Of a stretch of DNA of 64,000 nt, positions 45,501 through 53,767 are shown in pieces. This stretch comes from Pararhizobium sp. IMCC21322 (GTDB lineage: Bacteria > Pseudomonadota > Alphaproteobacteria > Rhizobiales > GCA-2746425): the NCBI RefSeq assembly GCF_030758295.1, contig NZ_CP132335.1, positions 1,092,412 to 1,156,411 of the forward strand, given 5' to 3'. The position numbers and the translations under genes were made by a program. The notes beneath the pieces are model-generated. The model was not told where the DNA came from and made no database searches. It saw only the letters and a list, made by a program, of their open reading frames with translations. The first letter of the stretch is position 1, and each line of letters opens with the position of its first letter.

Positions 45501-48500
45501 GGCAAGACATTAACACTTGTGAGTGCGGATGGTAAAACCGAGACAGCAAGCATTGATCTGGACGGCGACGGTATTTTTGACCGGGTCAGTGCTGATGGCA
45601 CAGTGGAGAATGTGGATGGTTCCAGCACACGCTCCATTATTCAGAGCTTTGCAAATGGGCAGACGGCCAGCAGTTCGATTGAGACATGGAGCGCTGACAA
45701 CAAAACCCGCACAACAAATATCGATAGTGATGGTGATGGTGCAGTTGATCAGGTTCAGACGGTTGAGATTATTGGCACGGATTCTGTTGAAACCAATTCG
45801 GTTTATTCGGCTGACGGGACGACGCTGTTGTCCCGGTCTGTTGCAACCACCAGTGCGGATGGCCTGACGCAACTGACTCAGACTGATGTGAATGGCGACG
45901 GAACCTTTGATGGATCTGAGAATGTGGTCAAAGTCATCAATCCTGATCAATCCTCAACTGTGACGATTGAGAACAAAAGCAGTGATGGGTCGATTATCAG
46001 TAAAACCATTACCACGACAAGTGCAGACGGCCTCTCCACAACAACCGAAATGTATCTGAACGGTGAAGCCAATCCTTATCAGCGTCAAGTCAGCGTTACG
46101 GTGTTAAATGTCGATGACTCAATTACCCAAACACAGACACTGTTTGCCGGAACCAACCAGATTCAGGTTTCACGGGCTGTTATCACAACCAGTGCCGACA
46201 AACTGTCTCAGACCGTTGAAGGGTTTTTGGGCACGAACGCAGCGCCGCAATCTGTTGTGACCAGTGTAACTTCCATCGATGGGATCGTTACGGAAACGGA
46301 GTTCACATATTCTCCTGATGGTACAATGTTGCTTGGCAAAACCGTTGCGACACTCAGTGCAGATGGCCTGACACAAACCACCGCCACGGATGCAGATGGT
46401 GACGGAGATATTGATGAAACCAGCATCGCTGTAAAATCTCTTAACACTGATGGAACCACCACCACCACCACAATCAACTATGCGGGTACCGGGACAGATG
46501 TAACTGATCAGACCGGGCGGTCTGTTGTGACCGTGAGCGGCAATGGTCTGTTGATCACGTCACAGAACGACGCCAATGGTGATGGAATTTTTGACGAGAA
46601 AAACACCGACGAAACTGTTCTGAACATTGACGGGTCCACGACAAATACCATTACCACCTTCAATGGTGATGGCACTATACAGACCGGTAAAGTCATCACC
46701 ACAATCAGCGATGACGGCCTTGAGACGACGACTTCGACCTTTGTGGGCACTGACAGCATCCCACATCTGGTAGCAACGGAAGTCAGTGTTCTTGGCTCGG
46801 ATGGTTCAACGACCAAAACCACGTCATCCTATAGCGCCGATGACACATTGATATCTCGGCAGGTTGCGACGAATAGCGGCGATGGGCTGAGTTCCAACAT
46901 AAGCACAGATACAAACGGCGACGGTGTTGATGATCAGGTCACTGTCACAAACACGAATGCCGATGGTTCTGTCACTGAATTCACGTCAATCTATGATGCG
47001 GGTGTTCTGGGCTCCCGAACAACACGCACAGTCAGCGGGGACGGCCTAAGCTCAACAATAACCACTGATCTGGATGGAGATGGTGTCACTGATCAGTCAT
47101 CAAGCGAGTTGGTGACGCTGAATGCAGACGGATCCCGGCAGACAACCACGTCCAACTTCAATTCCGATGGGTCCCTGCGGGATCGGATATTGATCACAAT
47201 CAGTGCTGATACTTTGACGACGACGACAATCTGGAAGGGGGCGGATGACAGCACAACAAAGACGGAAACAAAGTCAGATGTTGTAAACGCAGACGGTTCC
47301 TCAACACAGACCGTTACAACTTTGAAGGCTGATGGGACGCTGCAGGACGAGACAATTTCCGTCACGAGTGCTGATGGAACAAATGCCCGGACAACCATCG
47401 ATATTGATGGCGACGGGACCGTAGATCAGACCTTCGTTGATACAACACATACGGACGGGACAACAACGAGTTCCAGCATGAATGGAACCGTTCAGTCAGC
47501 CTCAGGGCGCGAGTTTGGGGCCGATGGTGGGCGATATCTTTCAACCAGCGCAGACGGACTTGTTTCGACAACGCAGTATGACGCGGATGGCGACGGCCTG
47601 GCGGAAACTCAGACAATTGTTGCAATTGTACTCAATGCAGATGGCACCAGTACAAGCACAACAACTCGAGCCGATTTGACTGGTGGCAATGCCGGCTCTG
47701 CCACGCCGGTTTATACAGAAACGGTGGCTGATATCACTATCGTCACCACCAGCGCTGACGACAGAACTGTCACGACAACCTGGGATGTTGACGGCAATGG
47801 TGTTGCAGAGACCAGCAGCACCATGCAATCCATTTTGAATAGTGACGGCACCACCACAGATACAACAGAGTATTTTGAAGGCACAACGCTCACGTCACAC
47901 TTCGTTACGAGCACAAGTGCAGATGGTCAGACGGTCACGACTGAGCGCGATATAGACGGGTCCGGTACGATTGATGAGGTGTCTACAAAAACGTTCAGCT
48001 ATGAATCTGACGGCACAGTGGTTGAGCTTGTCACCAACACTGATTCAAGCGGCACCTTGGTTTCGAAGAAGGAAACAACCACAAGTGTAGATGGGCAGAC
48101 TGTAACTGTACAATGCGACCCGGAAGGGACAGGGGCATACACTGAATCCATGACTACAAGGATTGTACTCCGGGCAGATGGATCCAGCATCGTCACACGG
48201 TCCGCTTACGATGGAACAGTTTTGCGCGATCAAAGTACAAACACCACCAGCGCTGATGGTTACACGACAACAATTGAACGTGACACAGATGGCGATGGTT
48301 ACATTGACCAAACAGAAACAATTACGCAATTCGTTGATGGGAGTTCTGAAACTGTCATCTCAGATTTTGATGGGTCAGGAACACTTACGAGCGAGAATAT
48401 AGGCCTCTTGTCCATGGACGGCCTGATCCTCAACTCGGAAAACGATGAAAACGGCGATGGAATCATTGATCAGACCACATCGCATACCTGGCATAATGCA

Positions 48501-51500
48501 GCTGATGGCTCTTCCATAGAGGTTCTGAAGGTTTACAGAGTCAGTGAGGAAGCGAACAACGGAACGTTTTCGACTATTTCACCTGAGCTTGAACGCGAAG
48601 TTAAGATCACCACAAGCGCGGATGGCCTGACTCAAACCTCTACCGTTGATGTCAATGGCGATGGTACCGTGGATGAAACGACAATAGTGGCACAAGGTAT
48701 TGATGGATCAACAGTTACTACAGCCACTGCAAATGCTTTAGCGCGATCGGTAAAAACTGATCCAGATGAGGTCAAATGGGCCTCTACCATTGCATCGGGT
48801 AGCCCAATAATAGCTGCCGCCACGACCACTACGACAAGTGCAGATGGTTTGACAAAAACCGTTGAATCCGACTTCGACGGCAACGGCACCTATGAGCACA
48901 AGCAGGTCTGGAAAAGCAATATTGACGGTTCCCAGATAGCCACCATTACTGACTCGAATGGAAGCGGTAGCATTATTGCCTCGGGCACAATTATAGTCTC
49001 GGCAGATCAGCGCACGACTGTTCTGACCAGAGACAAGAACAACGATGGCACCATCGATGGTAGTGAAGTGACTGTCAGAGAAATCGATGGAAATGTGATC
49101 AAGACAATCATAGGTAGTTCAGGCAACGAAACGCTTACTGGTGGAGACGGAGATCAAATTCTGATTGGTGGTGGCGGAACTGATAAACTCAAGGGCGACG
49201 ACGGAACAGACACGGCCAGTTATGCGACGTCTTTGGCTGGGCTTACCGCTAATTTGACTACCAGATCAGCTAACACTGGTGATGCTTCGGGTGACAGATA
49301 CTTTTCAATTGAAAATCTTATCGGTACCGACTTTGATGACGAAATGGTCGGCAATTCCAGCGACAACGAAATTCAAGGTGGCGCCGGGGACGATTCCCTT
49401 GACGGTCGTGCCGGCAACGATACTCTTTTGGGTGGTGCGGGGGCCGATCATTTAATTGGTGACGCTGGGGATGATCGCCTAACTGGCGGAGCAGGGGCCG
49501 ATATTCTTGATGGTGGTGCTGGTGACGATATAGCCATTTACAGGGCCTCATTTGAGAGCGTATCCATTGATCTTGAGTCTGGACTTGTATCCGGTGGAGA
49601 TGCTGCCGGTGATGTTTTGACGGATATTGAATCACTGGAAGGGTCAGGGTTTGATGACACGCTTTCCGGTGATGGCAGTGACAACAGTATCGCTGGTGGT
49701 TTTGGTGATGATATTCTCGCAGGCCGTGGCGGGGCTGATGCGCTGGATGGCGGAGCGGGTACAGACGTTGCTATTTATGATGGGGCTTTGTCAGAGTATG
49801 AAGTCCTTCGCCATGGCGATATAATCCGTGTAACGCGCCTGTCTGATAGCTCCGATGTCGACGAGTTGACGAATATCGAGACGTTACGATTTGCTGACAG
49901 TGATGTTGATCTGGCATCTGCGTTCCCCGATATTAACCCTGCCGCAGCGCAAATATGGGTTGGCACATCAGCCGACGGGCGTTTTACAACTGCCGTGTCT
50001 AGCATGAACTATGCGCTTGAGAATGGCCCTGAACATGGCTCTGTTACTATCAATGCAGATGGTAGCTACAGCCTGACGGCGGCTTCTGATTACAGCGGGT
50101 CTGACAGCTTTACGGTGAGGATGACAAATGCAAATGGCTTGGTCGAGCTGATCACCATTGACGTAACGGTTGTAACCACCGAGTTTGCTGCCGGTGCTGA
50201 GACACAGGTGAATACCAACACACCCGGTACTCAATATTCGAGTCACGTGGCGGGCCTTCCAGGTGGTGGCCATGTAGTTGTATGGCGGGACAACAATGGT
50301 CCGGATGGCAGTCTAGCTTCGGTTCGCGGCCAGCTTTATGGGGCTGACGGGTCTGTCCTTGGTTCTGAGTTCCAGGTCAACACATATGGTGCGAGCCTTC
50401 AGATTGATTCATCTGTCACCGGTCTTTTAGATGGTGGTTTTGTGGTCAGCTGGTCATCGTGGGTTCAGGACGGTTCTGGCTACGGCATTTATGGCCAGCG
50501 CTATGATGCTTCTGGGGCTACTATAGGGTCAGAGTTCGCAATCAACACCAGTCAAACCTCAAAGGACCAGAGGTATTCAAGTATCGCCTCCCTTTCTAGC
50601 GGTGGCTTTGTTGTAACATGGTATAATGCTAGTGGGTCATCTATTCGTGGTCGTGTGTTTGATTCCAATGGTGCGGAGACCGGCTCTGAGTTCCAGGTCA
50701 ACACATATAATTCAGACACGCAGATTACGCCTCATGTTACGGGTTTGGCGGATGGCGGTTTTGTGGTGATCTGGAAATCCAATGGTCAAGACGGTTCTTC
50801 TTGGGGGATTTTTGGTCAGCGCTATAATGCCGCCGGGGTAACAATTGGGTCAGAGTTCGCTGTAAACACCGGTATAACCTCATCCAGCCAGAGAGAGGCG
50901 CGTATCGCTTCTCTGTCTGGTGGTGGTTTTGTTGTGACGTGGTATGATGCCAGTGGCTCAGATGGCGATGGGCTATCGGTTCGTGGCCGGATGTTTGATG
51001 CCAATGGTGCGCAGACTGGCTCAGAGTTTCAGGTTAATACCTACAGTACAAACCACCAGTCTCAGTCCACTGTTACGGGTCTGGTTGATGGTGGCTTTGT
51101 GGTCAGCTGGGCATCCGCTGGTCAGGACGGTTCCGACTATGGGATCTTTGGTCAGCGTTATGATGCCTCTGGTGCTGTTGTTGGCTCTGAGTTCCAGATC
51201 AGTGACTACACGTCAGGCAAGCAGTACCTGCCGTCTATAGCAGCGTTACCGCAAGGCGGTTTTGTGGTCAACTGGACATCCGAAGGTCAGGACGGTTCTG
51301 GTTATGGGATTTACCGCAAAGTCTACACCCTCAAAGATGAGGTGCTAATTGGCAGTTCGGGCTTCGACCTTTTGGTTGGTGGTGATGGCGATGGCCGGTT
51401 AACTGGTGGTGACGGAATAGATAATATTGATGGGGGAGCGGGCGATGATGTACTGAACGGTGAGGGCGGCAACGACATACTGATAGGGGGAGACGGTCGT

Positions 51501-53459
51501 GACGAATTTCACGGCGGTGCAGGTAATGATAAACTTCACATCGACGATGACGATTTTGATGTAAATGGATTGCTTAATGTTGACGGTGGAGAGGGTTCCG
51601 ACACTCTGGTCTTTGAAGGCGCAACGGATCTCACTCTGGATTTGTCGCTCTACAACATGGAAAACATGAACTCCGGTTCCGGAGACGACACGATAACTAC
51701 CGGCGATGCAGATGCCGTTCTTGAGCTTGGTGCTGGGAATGACACCGCACAAGCGGGAAGCGGGAATGACGAAATCCACGGTGAAGCGGGCGACGACACC
51801 CTCAACGGAAATCTCGGCAATGACACGCTGATTGGTGGCGATGGCACCGATACTCTGAATGGCGGCGATGGCGACGATCGGATTGTCTCGGACGGCCAAG
51901 ACACATGGATAGGTGGCGATGGCGGCTGGGATACGGTTGTGTTTGAAACGACATCCGACATTTCCTATTCGCTCGCGCAGGGTAGTTTTGAAGAAGCTGA
52001 CGGTGGCTCGGGTAATGACACGTTCTGGGGCACAGCCGACGACAATATTTTGACCATGAATGATGGCGATGATACAGCCTTCGGCTACGCCGGGAATGAC
52101 ACCATCATTGGCGGGGCCGGTGCAGACAATCTGAATGGTGGCGATGGCGACGATCGGATTGTCTCGGACGGCCAAGACACATGGATAGGTGGCGATGGCG
52201 GCTGGGATACGGTTGTGTTTGAAACGACATCCGACATTTCCTATTCGCTCGCGCAGGGTAGTTTTGAAGAAGCTGAAGGTGGCTCGGGCAATGACACGTT
52301 CTGGGGCACAGCCGACGACAATATTTTGACCATGAATGATGGCGATGATACAGCCTTCGGCTACGCCGGGAATGACACCATCATTGGCGGGGCCGGTGCA
52401 GACAATCTGAATGGTGGCGATGGTGATGACCTGATCATTTCAGATGGCCTGGACAGCTGGATCAGTGGTGGCACTGGCTGGGATACGGTTGTATTCGATA
52501 CCACGGTCGGCGTTTCCTATTCGCTCGCGCAGGGTAGTTTTGAAGAAGTTGAAGGTGGCTCCGGCAATGACACGTTCTGGGGCACAGCCGACGACAATAT
52601 TTTGACCATGAATGATGGCGATGATACAGCCTTCGGCTACGCCGGGAATGACACCATCATTGGCGGGGCCGGTGCAGACAATCTGAATGGTGGCGATGGT
52701 GATGACCTGATCATTTCAGATGGCCTGGACAGCTGGATCAGTGGTGGCACTGGCTGGGATACGGTTGTATTCGATACCACGGTCGACGTTTCCTATTCGC
52801 TCGCGCAGGGTAGTTTTGAAGAAGTTGAAGGTGGCTCCGGCAATGACACGTTCTGGGGCACAGCCGATGACAACATTTTGACCATGAATGATGGCGATGA
52901 CACAGCCTTCGGCCACGCGGGGAATGACACCCTCAACGGTGGTGCAGGTAATGATTATCTCAATGGTGGTGATGACAGTGATACCATCGACGGTGGCGAC
53001 GGCAATGACAATATATTGGGCGCTGACGGCAACGATACACTCATCGCAAGTCAAGGTGTTGATGATTACGAGTTCGCCCGCGGTGAAGGTCAGGATGCCT
53101 ATATCGGAAGCGACACAGCTGGCATGTCGGATGATGATGTGTTTTCCTTCACCGATGGAATATCGAAGGAAGAACTTTGGTTTTCCCGCTCCATTGAAGA
53201 TCTTGAGATCACAATTGTTGGGTCAACAGACAAGGTCACCCTGCAGGACTGGTTCAGCAGCAATTTGTCCTCAGACACACCTGAGTACACTATTGATGAA
53301 ATCTGGGCCGGGTCCGAAAAACTGGAATCCACGGATATCAACTCATTGATTTCGGCAATGGCGGCCTTCACGCCAGATGACGGAAATGGAAACGGGGGCG
53401 TTACGTCGACCAATTTACCGCAATCATTGCAATTGGCAGTGGACGCGGCCTGGGCATAA
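42525..53459 (+). CDS. Giant RTX protein with HExxH, Hint, LysM and RTX repeats (3644 residues)
   Basis: Order of parts: a HEISH segment (about 94-98) in EVIFHEISHFALGHVF, a zinc-peptidase-like motif; a Hint (hedgehog/intein-like) module about 155-322 starting CFPGFVEIS and ending VHNM, with the block-B-like TPGHHF; three LysM domains (about 325-372, 387-434, 447-493); an EF-hand-like Asp-rich region (about 566-700); a long array of Asp/Ser/Thr-rich repeats with the SADGLT and DGDG motifs (about 700-2190); RTX nonapeptides (GGAGDDxL type, about 2196-2420); a cadherin-like part; about seven repeats of the GFVVTW/GQRYDA type (about 2560-2940); a second RTX block (about 2940-3500); and a C-terminal secretion-signal region ending DAAWA. 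Calcium-binding RTX folding outside the cell is expected. LysM suggests cell-wall or chitin binding. The N-terminal Hint may self-process. A GAGG site 9 bases upstream supports ATG 42525. Confidence 0.93.
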   Translation: MDIADVRVKITGSSDFQDAVNRVRSTGSYDKLNRMMTDRGIAYMEVRESASFMGSPGSAVFSQNRGLLATIDTSSRYPNGRRNGFMSVEEVIFHEISHFALGHVFQTRELAMEYASVTFTNQTFRKELGLSSRVGYEFNPLSVRPGARYLEPAECFPGFVEISTPKGIMKISDIKVGDTVWSFSGSSLIPAKVSRLYRNGTIEWVRLRWQERDETDTLVSRELVATPGHHFLDRFGNFRTIEEMIENGEATVILANGEEARVKAERIVYSEETAHLFEQAQSVTSVSSNLAVKPESVEGWQTYNFEVEELHTYIAGGVRVHNMSYNTTIQPGDTLSEIALKNGTTVAALLEDNEYIQDPNKIYAGNTLHITPGVRATYSSYGNAGNTYSIQSGDTLSEIAQRNGTTVAALMRDNRHITDPNKIYAGNRLYITPGGSVNSTYGNSSNGYNIQSGDTLSEIAQRNGTTVSALLRANPQISDPNRINAGDRISFGSTSSRTVNRGSTNSYSTSSDSGGPYSGQSWRDTSTGGTRVFNPSSRQFEDIGGSRAGQRSTNQTVGSGDSDSGGSDTKPVLMDLDGDGVNITPLQSSNFFYDTDGDGQKNRTAWAAAGDGVLVRDAGDDGIIELKEEIDFTSWAPSAKSDLEALRLAFDTNDDDKLSATDSEWSLFKVLVTNADGTTILKTLGELGITEIDLISNNQEITFEDGSKIVGSTTFTKSDGSTGIVGDVQLANDAAGYVVAETVTNNANGSTTIENVASRTDGTIAHKTTTTTSSDGNSRTIDFDDDGDGVLDRKQTEVRVVNGDGSVTKTLEDYDGSGTILTRRQITDTSADGKTVTVNRDTDGSGVNDQVETRVTGVDGTLTLTITNLNDDGTTNSEEVAITSADGLSKTVTVDSTGDGVVNATRVVSISVAVDGTRTETETDYAGDGVTAAHRVKTAVIVTNPDGSSRTVDTDLDGDGTTDISTISTILNNADGSRTTSDDVSNNDGSLRGKTLTLVSADGKTETASIDLDGDGIFDRVSADGTVENVDGSSTRSIIQSFANGQTASSSIETWSADNKTRTTNIDSDGDGAVDQVQTVEIIGTDSVETNSVYSADGTTLLSRSVATTSADGLTQLTQTDVNGDGTFDGSENVVKVINPDQSSTVTIENKSSDGSIISKTITTTSADGLSTTTEMYLNGEANPYQRQVSVTVLNVDDSITQTQTLFAGTNQIQVSRAVITTSADKLSQTVEGFLGTNAAPQSVVTSVTSIDGIVTETEFTYSPDGTMLLGKTVATLSADGLTQTTATDADGDGDIDETSIAVKSLNTDGTTTTTTINYAGTGTDVTDQTGRSVVTVSGNGLLITSQNDANGDGIFDEKNTDETVLNIDGSTTNTITTFNGDGTIQTGKVITTISDDGLETTTSTFVGTDSIPHLVATEVSVLGSDGSTTKTTSSYSADDTLISRQVATNSGDGLSSNISTDTNGDGVDDQVTVTNTNADGSVTEFTSIYDAGVLGSRTTRTVSGDGLSSTITTDLDGDGVTDQSSSELVTLNADGSRQTTTSNFNSDGSLRDRILITISADTLTTTTIWKGADDSTTKTETKSDVVNADGSSTQTVTTLKADGTLQDETISVTSADGTNARTTIDIDGDGTVDQTFVDTTHTDGTTTSSSMNGTVQSASGREFGADGGRYLSTSADGLVSTTQYDADGDGLAETQTIVAIVLNADGTSTSTTTRADLTGGNAGSATPVYTETVADITIVTTSADDRTVTTTWDVDGNGVAETSSTMQSILNSDGTTTDTTEYFEGTTLTSHFVTSTSADGQTVTTERDIDGSGTIDEVSTKTFSYESDGTVVELVTNTDSSGTLVSKKETTTSVDGQTVTVQCDPEGTGAYTESMTTRIVLRADGSSIVTRSAYDGTVLRDQSTNTTSADGYTTTIERDTDGDGYIDQTETITQFVDGSSETVISDFDGSGTLTSENIGLLSMDGLILNSENDENGDGIIDQTTSHTWHNAADGSSIEVLKVYRVSEEANNGTFSTISPELEREVKITTSADGLTQTSTVDVNGDGTVDETTIVAQGIDGSTVTTATANALARSVKTDPDEVKWASTIASGSPIIAAATTTTTSADGLTKTVESDFDGNGTYEHKQVWKSNIDGSQIATITDSNGSGSIIASGTIIVSADQRTTVLTRDKNNDGTIDGSEVTVREIDGNVIKTIIGSSGNETLTGGDGDQILIGGGGTDKLKGDDGTDTASYATSLAGLTANLTTRSANTGDASGDRYFSIENLIGTDFDDEMVGNSSDNEIQGGAGDDSLDGRAGNDTLLGGAGADHLIGDAGDDRLTGGAGADILDGGAGDDIAIYRASFESVSIDLESGLVSGGDAAGDVLTDIESLEGSGFDDTLSGDGSDNSIAGGFGDDILAGRGGADALDGGAGTDVAIYDGALSEYEVLRHGDIIRVTRLSDSSDVDELTNIETLRFADSDVDLASAFPDINPAAAQIWVGTSADGRFTTAVSSMNYALENGPEHGSVTINADGSYSLTAASDYSGSDSFTVRMTNANGLVELITIDVTVVTTEFAAGAETQVNTNTPGTQYSSHVAGLPGGGHVVVWRDNNGPDGSLASVRGQLYGADGSVLGSEFQVNTYGASLQIDSSVTGLLDGGFVVSWSSWVQDGSGYGIYGQRYDASGATIGSEFAINTSQTSKDQRYSSIASLSSGGFVVTWYNASGSSIRGRVFDSNGAETGSEFQVNTYNSDTQITPHVTGLADGGFVVIWKSNGQDGSSWGIFGQRYNAAGVTIGSEFAVNTGITSSSQREARIASLSGGGFVVTWYDASGSDGDGLSVRGRMFDANGAQTGSEFQVNTYSTNHQSQSTVTGLVDGGFVVSWASAGQDGSDYGIFGQRYDASGAVVGSEFQISDYTSGKQYLPSIAALPQGGFVVNWTSEGQDGSGYGIYRKVYTLKDEVLIGSSGFDLLVGGDGDGRLTGGDGIDNIDGGAGDDVLNGEGGNDILIGGDGRDEFHGGAGNDKLHIDDDDFDVNGLLNVDGGEGSDTLVFEGATDLTLDLSLYNMENMNSGSGDDTITTGDADAVLELGAGNDTAQAGSGNDEIHGEAGDDTLNGNLGNDTLIGGDGTDTLNGGDGDDRIVSDGQDTWIGGDGGWDTVVFETTSDISYSLAQGSFEEADGGSGNDTFWGTADDNILTMNDGDDTAFGYAGNDTIIGGAGADNLNGGDGDDRIVSDGQDTWIGGDGGWDTVVFETTSDISYSLAQGSFEEAEGGSGNDTFWGTADDNILTMNDGDDTAFGYAGNDTIIGGAGADNLNGGDGDDLIISDGLDSWISGGTGWDTVVFDTTVGVSYSLAQGSFEEVEGGSGNDTFWGTADDNILTMNDGDDTAFGYAGNDTIIGGAGADNLNGGDGDDLIISDGLDSWISGGTGWDTVVFDTTVDVSYSLAQGSFEEVEGGSGNDTFWGTADDNILTMNDGDDTAFGHAGNDTLNGGAGNDYLNGGDDSDTIDGGDGNDNILGADGNDTLIASQGVDDYEFARGEGQDAYIGSDTAGMSDDDVFSFTDGISKEELWFSRSIEDLEITIVGSTDKVTLQDWFSSNLSSDTPEYTIDEIWAGSEKLESTDINSLISAMAAFTPDDGNGNGGVTSTNLPQSLQLAVDAAWA
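51864..52967 (+). repeat. Four 276-bp tandem repeats inside the RTX gene
   Basis: The block beginning GGCGATGG recurs at 51864, 52140, 52416 and 52692, a period of exactly 276 bases (92 codons). Copies are nearly identical at the DNA level, copies 1-2 and 3-4 being closest. Each encodes an RTX-containing unit with WGTADDNILTMNDGDDTAFG. The identity suggests recent unequal recombination and predicts length variation between strains. Confidence 0.9.
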
Positions 53460-53767
53460 CCTGCGTTATACTGTCTGCACAAAATGAATTAGTCGAATCG
53501 AGCTTCCAAGACTCATAACAGGAAGGTGGCACTTTCGAAGAATGAGTGCCGCCTGCCATTCTATCCAGCGCGCGCGTGGCACGCGGGTGGAACTGATCTG
53601 ATCCATGAAAATGCCCACGTTTATGGTTAGAGGCTTCCGCAGAGATTCCTTAGCGGGAGAGGAGCGAATTGCTATGAAAGCATCGAAGTTTCGCAATTAG
53701 CACCAATCATACGCTTGCTGCAAAATAGATAATTTGATGGAGTGTCCAATAACCTCGTTCATTGCTG
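53460..53767. other. Intergenic region after the RTX gene
   Basis: About 310 bases without a supported gene between the RTX stop and the relaxase gene end. Convergent transcription meets here. No strong hairpin terminator was seen. Confidence 0.4.

Noticed and set aside
51399-52175. Leftward frame antisense to the RTX repeats
   Set aside because: A repetitive shadow of the RTX codon pattern on the opposite strand; it has no independent support.
49100-53100. Repeat array considered as CRISPR-like
   Set aside because: The repeats are in-frame protein repeats of the RTX gene; there are no uniform short repeats with unique spacers and no cas genes in the window.
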